Assembly: GCA_036397255.1 (NCBI GenBank)
Contig: DASWJH010000087.1
Coordinates: forward strand, 1-64,000
From: Nitrospiria bacterium
GTDB lineage: Bacteria > Nitrospirota > Nitrospiria > DASWJH01
Length of the DNA: 64,000 nucleotides
Direction: 5' to 3'
Under the pieces are notes generated by a model, which was not told where the DNA came from, ran no database searches, and saw nothing but the letters and a program-made list of their open reading frames with translations. Below are positions 45,318 through 54,321 of the stretch, piece by piece. Numbering within the stretch: position 1 is the stretch's first letter; the number at the start of each line of letters is the position of its first letter. A program made the position numbers and the translations under genes.

Positions 45318-45768
45318 GGGGATTCCCTTTTTTTTTCCTTTGGATAGTTTTCATGGTTTAGTCCTTTTCAAAGATGAAACTGAATAACACAGACATAAGC
45401 TTTGATATTCAGGGTGATAGTTCTTTTCTGATGTTCTATCCTTTGGGGTCGGCTTTATTTTAAAATGGACCGATGTTCCCCTTTCAAGAAAGGGGTGGAT
45501 CCATAGGGTGGGGGAAAATAGATAAAACAATTAAGAATAGATACAAAGAACCCCTTGCTCCCCTAGGAAAAATGAAGCCGCGGTGGGTGGCCGGAAAAGT
45601 ACCCACCTGATAGCCAAGATCAATACCACTGGATATTAGGCTTTTTAAAAAACCAGTTCAATGAAAAAGGAAAACAAGATTTGAACTCAATGATTTGGGT
45701 TGTTTTTTTTTTGCAATCATTTCTTGTTGACTCGATTTAAAAATTGAAGGTGGCATGTTTTTCTTCAA
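45318..45768. other. gene-free intergenic region
   Basis: Divergent region between the MerA-like gene and the PAP2 gene. No gene, RNA or repeat could be supported. Confidence 0.5.
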
Positions 45769-46640
45769 ATGGCTTTTTTTTTAAAAAAAAATAAACCCAG
45801 AAAAGAGATAATCATCCGCACGAGCAATAAAAAACTGAATCTCCACATCTGGGGGCACACCTCACTTATCATCTGTCTCATCCTTCTCACGGTCCATCCT
45901 TGTTTTGCAAAAGACCGAAGTTTTTCCCGGTTTGACATTTTTTTAACCGACTTAAACACATCACCCCGTTTATGGACCCATGGGTTTAAAAATCTTAAAG
46001 GCCGGAAAGAGTTATTCATATTGGGAACAGGGGCAGCCGCTACATTGATTTCATGGCAATGGCATGATGACATTCAAAAGGAAATTGAACGTCACCCCAT
46101 CCATAAAAATATTTCATCTGTTGGAGATGTCTATGCTATGGTTTTACGGTCAGCAGCGGCCTCCCCCAATTGGGAATATATTTTTTGGGACTGGGAACGG
46201 AAAATAGAAATTTACGTAAGTTCGGTTTTGTAACCACGAACGCTGCTTTTTCCAGTGGGGTAGCAACGGTGGCTTTAAAACTCATCTTAAATGTCAAACG
46301 CCCGGATGGAAACAAGCGAAGCCGTTTCGATTCAAGCTTCCCTTCAGGCCATGCAATGGGAACGGCTGCCTTAGCCGGAACCGTTCATCAGCAGTATGGA
46401 TTTAAATACGCGGTACCTTTTCAACTCGCCAGCCTATTTTCCGGGCTTACCCGTCTTTTTGATCATCAACACCGGCCTTCAGAGGTGTTTGCGGGATGGG
46501 GTTTGGGATATGCCATTGGATATGGCGTAGGGCGGGCCTGGGAAAATTTAAGTCAACAAAAAACCAGGTTTTCAATTACTCCCTGGAGAGGCTTCGTGGA
46601 TAGGAGGGGAACAGGGACCCAGATTATCCTGCCCCTCTAA
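45769..46640 (+). pseudogene. PAP2-family phosphatase, frameshifted
   Basis: An N-terminal signal/membrane segment and first part (45769 to about 46165), then the PAP2 core in another frame (from about 46168). The core has the signature K-x6-RP (KLILNVKRP), 'SFPSGHA' and 'H...P' (DHQHRPSEVFAG, in which the usual Asp is Glu). One more C in the CCCCC run at 46163-46167 restores 'SAAASPQLGIYFLG'. The protein would be about 290 residues. The cause may be mutation or a sequencing error. Confidence 0.83.
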
Positions 46641-46783
46641 ATCAAAAAAGGCTACCCGAGGAAATCCACACATCTTTTCGAGGGCCACTTACAAACGTTT
46701 TTCCTTTTTTTTTAAAAAAACCCGGGTTAGGACCTCTCCTCGGAAGAACCCACAATTGAAAACAGATTTTCAATAATTCGAAC

Positions 46784-48463
46784 TCAAAAAAATTCCCCTA
46801 AAGAAACCTCAAAAGCGGAACAGGGAGTGAGAATCCCCCAACGATCCAACACCTCGGGATGAATTTCTCCGAGGAACCCCACCCCTTTACCCTCGATCCG
46901 GATCCGGCCCACACGACCCTCTAAGAAGGAAGGATGGGAAATGGGTTCCAAATCATACACGCAATTCATATAATAAAACAACATTTCCAAATAAGTATGG
47001 GTTTCCGAAAAATTGGCTCCAGGGTGAGCCACCAAAGCACCTAAATTGACCTGGGTTACCGGGTCATCCTCTGGGTGTGTTTTTCGTACCACCTCCCCAA
47101 CCTCAAAAATCTGATGGGGATAGAAAGCTTTGGAGCTTGCTGCTTCCACTTTAAGCAATGAAGGCAGAAGAGAATCCCTTAACACTGCGTAGGTTTCAGA
47201 CATGATATTGTCCACTTCAACCACGCCGCCCCCATCGAGTTGCATCCGTTCGACAATCTCCTCCCGAGAACAAAGAATATTAGAATTCATCTCTTGAAAC
47301 CCCATCCCAATTAAAAAAGTTCGAACCCAATCGGAACACTTTTCCTCCTTGGAAAGATCCCCTACCGTAAAATGAGGGGGCAATTCGGGTTTAAACTGAT
47401 CATACCCCCGGCTAATAGCCACCTCCTCGATCACATCAACGGGATGCATCAAATCATCCCGATAGGGAGGAGCGGTCACTTCCAATTTTTTACCCTTCAG
47501 CTTTACCAAATGCCCAAACCCCTTCAAAAGGCCCATCACTTCTTTGGTTTGAAACCTTTCGGCAAATGCTTTATCAATGTCGGTTAAGGACACACAAAGA
47601 GGTTTTGAAAAGGAAAAAGGCATCCTGACTTTTTTTCCAAAAACGGTTTTCTCAGGGTAGACCACTTCTACAGACTCGATGGAAGCCCCACGGTCAGACA
47701 AGTTAGCTGCCCAAATATTAATGGTAAGGGCCACCATCCGAAGGTCCGTTCCGGTGACCTCCACCAAAAGGTTTTGATCTCCCGCTTTGACCTCCCCCAG
47801 GTCACGGCTATTGATAATGGGGGGAAAAGAAAGGACCTGCTGCTTTTGGTCAATCAGAAGAGGATACCGGTGAGTTCCTTCAAGGATAAACCCATACTCC
47901 TGTCCCTTGGGGTGATTTTTTAAAATTTCCGCCAGCGTCATTTTAAAATCGCAATTTAAAGGAATAAAGGAAACCTGAGAGGGTTCTGCCACTGTATAGG
48001 TTACCGGAAAAGAAATTTTCTCCAAACGGTACAACCCGATTGAAACACTTTCCCTTTTGCGCCCATAAAGATCGGCTAACTTTTCTTGGGTTTGAATGAA
48101 CTGAAGAAGAAGTTGGTCGTCCACCAATAGCCCTTTGGCCACACACCCTCCGATATAAGGCCTGATCGCTTTTGTTCCTGGTTCAACCAGGATTTGAAAA
48201 GGGGCTTTACTTTTTTTCTTTAAAGAAAAAGAGTTCCGGACCTGGGGTGTCAGCTTATACCGGATTTGCCGTGCGATCCCCTCAACACACCAAAGATCAG
48301 GCCGATTGGTATCATTTAATTCCACCCGAAGTTCATCCGTCTCCTCTTGGTAATCTTTAATCTCACCTTTTACCCAAGCCAGGTATTTCTCGATTTTTGG
48401 AACACTCATGGACCTGCCTAAAAGTGCTTCCAGATCTTTTTTGGGAAATTGAATTGTGGGCAT
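46784..48463 (-). CDS. pheT: phenylalanyl-tRNA synthetase beta subunit, archaeal/eukaryal type
   Basis: A 559-residue protein far shorter than the about 800-residue bacterial PheT, with no tRNA-binding or B3/B4-like bacterial layout at the N-terminus. 'VELNDTNRPDLWCVEGIARQIR', 'DLGEVKAGDQNLLVEVTGTD' and 'YRDDLMHPVDVIEEVAISRGY' are the archaeal/eukaryal pattern. It pairs with pheS, 10 nt downstream of it. Together they charge tRNA-Phe as a heterotetramer. Confidence 0.9.
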   Translation of the reverse strand: MPTIQFPKKDLEALLGRSMSVPKIEKYLAWVKGEIKDYQEETDELRVELNDTNRPDLWCVEGIARQIRYKLTPQVRNSFSLKKKSKAPFQILVEPGTKAIRPYIGGCVAKGLLVDDQLLLQFIQTQEKLADLYGRKRESVSIGLYRLEKISFPVTYTVAEPSQVSFIPLNCDFKMTLAEILKNHPKGQEYGFILEGTHRYPLLIDQKQQVLSFPPIINSRDLGEVKAGDQNLLVEVTGTDLRMVALTINIWAANLSDRGASIESVEVVYPEKTVFGKKVRMPFSFSKPLCVSLTDIDKAFAERFQTKEVMGLLKGFGHLVKLKGKKLEVTAPPYRDDLMHPVDVIEEVAISRGYDQFKPELPPHFTVGDLSKEEKCSDWVRTFLIGMGFQEMNSNILCSREEIVERMQLDGGGVVEVDNIMSETYAVLRDSLLPSLLKVEAASSKAFYPHQIFEVGEVVRKTHPEDDPVTQVNLGALVAHPGANFSETHTYLEMLFYYMNCVYDLEPISHPSFLEGRVGRIRIEGKGVGFLGEIHPEVLDRWGILTPCSAFEVSLGEFF

Positions 48464-48473
48464 GAGGTTTTAC

Positions 48474-50045
48474 CTAACCATTCAATTTTTTTGTCCGGAT
48501 AAAATCTAGGTCTACTGAAAAGAGATCCCGTATATCATTAATTTCCAACGCCATCATGGCCATCCGATCCAGACCCAACCCCCATGCAATCACGGGAACG
48601 GAAACACCCAAAGGTAAGGTTACCTCTGGCCGGAAAAGCCCCGCCCCCCCTAACTCCATCCAACCCAGCTGGGGGTGTTTTGCATGGATTTCGACCGATG
48701 GTTCCGTATATGGAAAATAGGCGGGAAGAAATTTTATTTCTTTGGCTCTCGCCATTTCAACCGCAAACAGCTTTAATAGGCCTAATAAGGTCCTAAAATG
48801 GATCCCCTCTCCCAGGACGATCCCTTCCACCTGGTAAAAGTCAGGTGCATGAGTTGCATCCACCTTATCGTACCGAAAACAGCGGGCCAAAGAAAAATAT
48901 TTTCCTGGAATATTGGGCCCGGATGCAAGGGTTCGCGCTGAAACGGCTGTCCCTTGACTCCTTAAAACTAGCCTTTTGGCTCGGTCGTTTTTGAAAGAAT
49001 ATCTCCACCCGGTGGATCCGGTTTTCCCTCCAGTCTCATGTGTTTTTGCCACTTTTTCCAAAATATCCTTTGGAAGTCTTCTGGAGTTTTTGGGATCACG
49101 AACAAAATAGACGTCGTGAATGGCCCGCGCCGGATGAAACTGTGGCATAAACAGAGCATCACTATTCCAAAATTCGCTCTCCACCAACCCTCCTCTCATT
49201 TCCTGAAAACCCATCCCCACCAATTTCATTTTAATGGTGTCCAAAAATTCTCGGTAGGGATGCTTTCGGCCCATGGCTGCCCTGGAAGGTTTCAGCGTAA
49301 TATTATAATGACGAAAAGTCTTATTTCTCCAACTCCCCTCCTTCAGCATTTCAGGGGTAAGCTGGGTAATTTCCTCCTGTGCAAAACGATCGAGGTCCAG
49401 TTCACCAATGATCTTTTTCCCAAAAACCGTTAAATGGTAGGATTTGTGACGTTTCTCCTGAAGGCTAAAAATCCCTTTTTTCCCTCGCCCACTGCCGTGT
49501 AAGTTGATAATATTCTTCTCCTGGGAAGAACATGTCTCCAAAACAACACTTTCTTTTTCACTGATATTCTCAACGATTTTTTTTAAATTCTGCCAACGTC
49601 CAACAACTTTTGAATGGTCAATATCCAAACGTTTGAGTTCCAGAACACCTCCCGCTGCAATTTGGATAGACTGATCATTTTTAAGCTCCCCAATGGCTTT
49701 ACTCACATCCAAAGGATCCATTTCACGGCGAAGGCCAGAGATATCCATGGGATTACCGCTTTTCAGTTTTTGAACGATGGTGAGGATTGGAAACCCCTGA
49801 GAGAGGTACTGTCGACCTAATTCTGAAATGGTAACGGTTGTAGTAGACCCAGCGGCTTCGGCAGTCAGGAGATTTTTGGTTAATAACCAACCCATGGCCA
49901 TGGTAAACCGTGATTCATCTAATTGACTGGCTTGCAAGAGGGCTTCCTCTGCAAAAGGGCCGGGACCCCCGAGTTTTATAGCGGACAACAATTTTCCTTC
50001 GAGCGGGTGAAAACTGGCCAGAATATTTTCAATATTTTCTGTCAT
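48474..50045 (-). CDS. pheS: phenylalanyl-tRNA synthetase alpha subunit, archaeal/eukaryal type
   Basis: A 523-residue catalytic subunit, much longer than the about 330-residue bacterial PheS. N-terminal winged-helix domains (about 1-200) precede the class II core, with 'EMRGGLVESEFWNSDALFMPQFHPARAIHDVYFV' landmarks (given in part), 'GMGFQEM', and 'GGAGLFRPEV', 'GLGLDRMAM' (motif 3). A longer frame begins TTG at 50093, but ATG at 50045 is preferred. Confidence 0.92.
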   Translation of the reverse strand: MTENIENILASFHPLEGKLLSAIKLGGPGPFAEEALLQASQLDESRFTMAMGWLLTKNLLTAEAAGSTTTVTISELGRQYLSQGFPILTIVQKLKSGNPMDISGLRREMDPLDVSKAIGELKNDQSIQIAAGGVLELKRLDIDHSKVVGRWQNLKKIVENISEKESVVLETCSSQEKNIINLHGSGRGKKGIFSLQEKRHKSYHLTVFGKKIIGELDLDRFAQEEITQLTPEMLKEGSWRNKTFRHYNITLKPSRAAMGRKHPYREFLDTIKMKLVGMGFQEMRGGLVESEFWNSDALFMPQFHPARAIHDVYFVRDPKNSRRLPKDILEKVAKTHETGGKTGSTGWRYSFKNDRAKRLVLRSQGTAVSARTLASGPNIPGKYFSLARCFRYDKVDATHAPDFYQVEGIVLGEGIHFRTLLGLLKLFAVEMARAKEIKFLPAYFPYTEPSVEIHAKHPQLGWMELGGAGLFRPEVTLPLGVSVPVIAWGLGLDRMAMMALEINDIRDLFSVDLDFIRTKKLNG

Positions 50046-50238
50046 AAAAAAAAACGAACCCCTTAAAATACTCGCCTGTGAAGGGGTACCCAAGTCTAAA
50101 AATCGCCGAAATATATTTGAAGCGGAAAAATACGATAACGGGTTTAGAGACGACTGTCAAGAAAAAGTCCCAATAAAAAAGGGTGCCGGGAGGATCTCGA
50201 AAAAAAAATTGGGAGAGCGAGAAGGGGTGTTCAGGAAA

Positions 50239-50787
50239 TTACAGGGGACCTGGATTTCCTTTAAAGTAAGCTTCCTCATCGTCCGTCAACGTTCGATCCT
50301 TTGGAAAAGGAGGGGGTGATGGGTATGATTCCATTTTCCTTGTCCACTGAGGTTGAATGAATAAACCGCTTTCACCACCAACCGCAAGGTACATAAAAGT
50401 GAAAAATTCCGGCGATAAGGTTAATACCTTCAAATGTTTTTCAAAACTGGGAGGGACCTGTGGGATCACCAATAACAGGCGGGGGTTCAACGTAGGAATC
50501 AAGAGGCTTTGGGGAATCAACTGGCTGATGAGGGGAAGATGGTTGGATAGCCAATCCAAATGTTCTAAAGCCTGAAACAAAATTTTTTCATCGGAAACAA
50601 TATCATATTCAATCATTACGGCTCGGCCTGTTCCATCCCGTGCAAGAAAAAACGAAGCGGAAGAAGATGGAGGAAGAATAGAGGAGTGAACCGGTTTTAG
50701 CCCGGGTTCAATCATATCTAGGTGTTGTAGGAGAAGCCTTTCTAACGATTGCCGTTCGGCTAGGGGAACCCTCTGAAATTTCAGCAT
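50239..50787 (-). CDS. small protein of the ParA cluster, decayed nuclease-like fold
   Basis: A 182-residue protein. The segment 'HLDMIEPGLKPV', a hydrophobic strand 'ASFFLARDGTGRAVMIEYDI' and 'KILFQALEHLDWLSNHL' resemble the core of NucS/PD-(D/E)XK-type nucleases. Where the active site should be, the first Asp is absent and E-x-K reads E-Y-D, so activity is unlikely. It overlaps the preceding gene by 7 nt. The fold assignment is tentative. The role in the cluster is unknown. Confidence 0.55.
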   Translation of the reverse strand: MLKFQRVPLAERQSLERLLLQHLDMIEPGLKPVHSSILPPSSSASFFLARDGTGRAVMIEYDIVSDEKILFQALEHLDWLSNHLPLISQLIPQSLLIPTLNPRLLLVIPQVPPSFEKHLKVLTLSPEFFTFMYLAVGGESGLFIQPQWTRKMESYPSPPPFPKDRTLTDDEEAYFKGNPGPL

Positions 50788-51710
50788 GATTTTACCAATG
50801 TTTGGCTAAACACCTTTTCAAAAAAAGGAGTGGACGCCCCGAAGGGATTAAACCCTTCCCCTTTGATAATCCGTTCACCTAACTGAAACAGGGAATCCGG
50901 TATTGAATCCCAAGGTTTTTTTTCGGACAATCCCCCCGTTTCCTTGGACTTCTGACGGATGATCTGGTGCAAAGGAGGGAGAACTCCCAGGTAACTCATA
51001 CTGGCGCCTAAAAACTTTTTTGTGGCACCGGTCAGTTGTTTGAATGCCTCAACGGTATTTTCCCCTTGATTGGGTTCTGAATATAAAACACCTATATGAA
51101 GGTTTTCATTGGCCTGAAGAACTTGTTTGATCACCCGGTAGGTATCTAACATATAATTTGGGTTGGGAGAGGTAAAAAGCAATAAATCATGCACTAAACT
51201 CGCCCCTAAAAACTGACCTTTGGTCTTTTGAATAGGAACATGGACCAGAAGATACTCAGAGGCAAATTCCTCATCAAGAAGGCCCTGCAGAAAAATTTCC
51301 CGTTCATGGTAGGGAAGGCTATGGAGATCTGACTCTTTCAAGTGGAAGGCCAGCAGATTGATCTGGGATGAAAACTGAACCCTAAAGGGACGCTCCTTTT
51401 CTCCCAAATAATCCTGAATGGAAGAAGCGAGCTTTGGGAAACCCAAAAGGGTTCCCAAATCCGGGGCCTGACCTTTGAAATCCACCATCAACACCTTGGC
51501 CCGATGAAATGCGAGGGAAATGGCTAAAGAAACCAGAAAGGGCCCCGGGGGATACGGAATCAAACTCAACACGGCGAAACTTCTGGGAATTCTTACCATG
51601 CAATGGGGTGCCGCGTAAGGAATCCCCCCACTTTTTTTCTCCTCCTTTTGGGAAATAAAAAGGTGTGAAATTTCATTTAGACCTCGACCCAACCGTTTTT
51701 TATCATCCAC
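50781..51710 (-). CDS. MinD/ParA-fold pseudo-ATPase with ParB-like N-terminus
   Basis: A 309-residue protein. It begins MDDKKRLGRGLNEISHLF; 'KKRLGRGL' is the ParA-contacting N-terminal box known from ParB. From residue 40 a MinD/FlhG-like fold follows: 'SLAISLAFHRAKVLMVDFKGQAPDLGTLLG'-type strands. The P-loop reads 'IPYPPGPFLVSL', with no Lys or Thr, so nucleotide binding is unlikely. It follows the ParA gene by 6 nt. It may be the ParA partner. Inference. Confidence 0.65.
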   Translation of the reverse strand: MDDKKRLGRGLNEISHLFISQKEEKKSGGIPYAAPHCMVRIPRSFAVLSLIPYPPGPFLVSLAISLAFHRAKVLMVDFKGQAPDLGTLLGFPKLASSIQDYLGEKERPFRVQFSSQINLLAFHLKESDLHSLPYHEREIFLQGLLDEEFASEYLLVHVPIQKTKGQFLGASLVHDLLLFTSPNPNYMLDTYRVIKQVLQANENLHIGVLYSEPNQGENTVEAFKQLTGATKKFLGASMSYLGVLPPLHQIIRQKSKETGGLSEKKPWDSIPDSLFQLGERIIKGEGFNPFGASTPFFEKVFSQTLVKSC

Positions 51711-51716
51711 GAATTT

Positions 51717-52796
51717 CTACTCTACCGTTAGGAGGGAATTATATCCTCCTTGATAGTTCTCAACAATTTCTGGGTTGGTGGGATCCTCCCGCCATTGACC
51801 ATCCACAACCAAACGATATTGGTAACGTCCGGGGGATAAATGAAGGATTTTTCTCCAAATCCCCTCTTCCTCCTTAATGGAAAAAACTTTCCGGTCGGGA
51901 ATCCACTCGTTAAAATCCCCCGCAATTCTGACATCTTTGGCTTCGGGTTCCTTAATGGCAATGAGGACGTCACCCTCCCGGCGCATGGGACTGGACAAGG
52001 AGGCCACTTCCTCAGCGGAATCCCTCATCTCATAATGTTGCTCTTCCACCTCCAACACTTCCTTCGCCAGGGCTGAATAATCCTCGTGACCGATGGATTT
52101 GGGGTCGTACTGAGCAATGGGTTGTCCAAAACTGGCCGCCTCCCTCAACCGGATATTGTTACGAATAACGGTTGAGAAAATACGCTTTGGAAAAAATTTC
52201 TCAATCTCCCTTTGAATCTCACGTGAAAAACGGGTTCGGTGATCATTCATTGTTAAAAGGATTTTGATATCCAAAAAATGACTACAGGTGGATTGGACCA
52301 TATCAATGGTTTCGGTCAACTTTCCAAGCCCGTGGAGAGAAAAGAAACTGGTTTCGACAGGAACGATGGCCTCATCAGAAGCCCTTAACGCATTGATGGT
52401 AAGAAGCCCCAAACTGGGAGGGCAGTCAATTAGAATGTAATCATAGGAACGGTCCAGGTCAGCCAACTGTTTTAATAGTTGTTTTTCTCGGGCCTCTGTT
52501 CCAGCAAGAAGTTGTTCGGCAGCACTGAGTAAAAGATTGGAGGGAGCAATACTTAAATAAGGTTGAACATCATGGAGAAGAATTTCATTAATCTGAGCAG
52601 ATCCACATAGAACATCATACATGCTGGATGCACTTTCATCAGGTTTTTGATTTAAACCCAATGTGGCGTGGCCTTGTGGATCTAAATCCAGCAAGAGCAC
52701 GCTGTGCTTTTTAAACGCCAAACAAGCGGCTAAATTGATGGCCGTGGTTGTCTTTCCGCATCCACCCTTTTGGTTTACGATAGAGATAATTCGCAT
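51717..52796 (-). CDS. ParA-family ATPase with C-terminal CBM48/AMPK glycogen-binding domain
   Basis: A 359-residue fusion. Residues 1-255 are a ParA/Soj ATPase: deviant Walker A 'KGGCGKTT', Walker A' 'LLLDLDPQG', Walker B '[11 protein letters not shown]'. Residues about 275-359 are an isoamylase-N/AMPK-beta-like domain: '[17 protein letters not shown]', '[31 protein letters not shown]' landmarks. ParA proteins position DNA or large complexes on the nucleoid; the added domain binds alpha-glucans in other proteins. The ribosome-binding site is AAGGAGGT. Confidence 0.88.
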   Translation of the reverse strand: MRIISIVNQKGGCGKTTTAINLAACLAFKKHSVLLLDLDPQGHATLGLNQKPDESASSMYDVLCGSAQINEILLHDVQPYLSIAPSNLLLSAAEQLLAGTEAREKQLLKQLADLDRSYDYILIDCPPSLGLLTINALRASDEAIVPVETSFFSLHGLGKLTETIDMVQSTCSHFLDIKILLTMNDHRTRFSREIQREIEKFFPKRIFSTVIRNNIRLREAASFGQPIAQYDPKSIGHEDYSALAKEVLEVEEQHYEMRDSAEEVASLSSPMRREGDVLIAIKEPEAKDVRIAGDFNEWIPDRKVFSIKEEEGIWRKILHLSPGRYQYRLVVDGQWREDPTNPEIVENYQGGYNSLLTVE

Positions 52797-52920
52797 AGTA
52801 CCTCCTTCTAAAGGGCATGGTTATCACCTCCCCATGCGCGTTCAGAGGAAGAATAAAGTCTTCCCCCCTGCTTAGGTAATCTATGGTCTCTTGAGTTAGG
52901 ATTGCGGGTAAAAAATAAAT

Positions 52921-53436
52921 TTAAAGGGATTTAATCCAATCGCGGTTGCGTTTTTCACTCACAACCTTTTTTTTACTTCCCTCCTTTCTCAATAACAAAT
53001 TACGTTTTTTCCTAAAAAGTTTTAGCTTTTGGGATCGCTCAACCCAATTTTCCACATCTCGTTTTAGATCAGAGAGATGAATAATCCATTCTTGCCCGGA
53101 AATAGCCTCAAACAAGGTATTTTCATACAAAACCAGGATCACTTCACCCGAGGCCACCAAGGTCAGTTCAGAAAGTGGAGATTTTATTTTTGGGAGGAAA
53201 GACTGAAGGTTGGCAAGACTCTTTCGGATCCTCTGAAGGGAGATACCAGAATCCAGTAATTTTTTAGCAGTCTTATAGGCAATGAGGTCTTCAAATGAAT
53301 ACCGGGTGTGGCCCCCTCTCGTTTTGAACCGGGAAAGAAATAAACCGCTGGTTCCCCAATACTGAATTTGGCGTTGACTAATTCCAACAATTTCGCAGAC
53401 CTCAGCCTGGGTAAAAAACCTTTTCTCAATTCCCAT
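52921..53436 (-). CDS. MerR-family transcriptional regulator
   Basis: A 171-residue protein. The N-terminal winged helix reads 'FFTQAEVCEIVGISQRQIQYWGTSGLF', followed by 'GGHTRYSFEDLIAYKTAKKLLDSGISLQRIRKSL'. The C-terminal part (about 85-171) is a predicted strand-rich stretch then a basic tail (KKRNLLLRKEGSKKK) that replaces the usual coiled coil. It is 124 bp before the ParA gene on the same strand and may control the cluster. Confidence 0.88.
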   Translation of the reverse strand: MGIEKRFFTQAEVCEIVGISQRQIQYWGTSGLFLSRFKTRGGHTRYSFEDLIAYKTAKKLLDSGISLQRIRKSLANLQSFLPKIKSPLSELTLVASGEVILVLYENTLFEAISGQEWIIHLSDLKRDVENWVERSQKLKLFRKKRNLLLRKEGSKKKVVSEKRNRDWIKSL

Positions 53437-53719
53437 CTTCTGGCCTCTGGAGAACCACTAGCGTATTAAAATACCTTGATTGAAAAAACATGTCAAGGAA
53501 ATTAATACAAATTCTAATAAATATTGTTGTTTTTTTTCTCCAAGGCATTCATTTAATGGATAGATTTTAGGTGCTAAATGAATACAACAAACAACCGTGA
53601 TTGATAAAATTTAAGGCATTTCATCGAGGGAAGGATTTCTCCATAAATGAATGAAATACGTGCTTTTTATTTCTATTAAGGGAGAAAGACCGTTTCCTGG
53701 CTTGAAAAATTCAAATAGG

Positions 53720-54130
53720 TTATTGAATCGAAAAAGGGATGGAGGCCAATACCGTTCCATCTTCTGCGGTAACCTCCACTTTCCATTCCCCTGTCCATTC
53801 GGGAAGAATAATTTTACTGCTATACGTTCTCCAACTCTTGGATCGCACAGGCAATTTGATTTCGGCCCGTAGTTGATCGCCATGAAACCACTTGTGTATG
53901 ACAAGCGTTTCACCCTCAGATCCTTGAATTCGGGAAAAAGCATACAAGGTTCCTACGCCAGGAGAAAAGGTTTTGGCTATCCCCTGGGGAACAAGGTTCT
54001 CAACCCCTGCTGCAATCACGCCATCAGAAACCTGCTGCTGAACCATTGTCTCTTCTTGCGCATTGAGATTTGGGGAAACTGAAAAAACCAAAAGACATGA
54101 AAGGGCCAAAGCCCATTGTTGTGCACGCAT
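53720..54130 (-). CDS. DUF2914 secreted protein
   Basis: A 136-residue protein with a signal peptide (1-24). The DUF2914 pattern is 'FSRIQG.EG.TLVIHKWFHGDQLRAEIKLPV' then 'SWRTYSSKIILPEWTGEWKVEVTAEDGTVLA'. Function of the family is unknown. It is often secreted or envelope-bound. Confidence 0.85.
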   Translation of the reverse strand: MRAQQWALALSCLLVFSVSPNLNAQEETMVQQQVSDGVIAAGVENLVPQGIAKTFSPGVGTLYAFSRIQGSEGETLVIHKWFHGDQLRAEIKLPVRSKSWRTYSSKIILPEWTGEWKVEVTAEDGTVLASIPFSIQ

Positions 54131-54321
54131 TTTTTTCTCCTATTGGTGGTTAAATCAGATAAGACCCATCAGGGAATCTTTAAAGTGAGAGTGCCGGATT
54201 CCATTTAGAAAAATCCCTTTAAAAAGATACCACAGAAAAACATTTATTTAAAGAACCTCAAACAGTGGATTTTAATCCATCCATTCTTGTAGTCCTTGGC
54301 AAACCCTTATACAATAGGACA

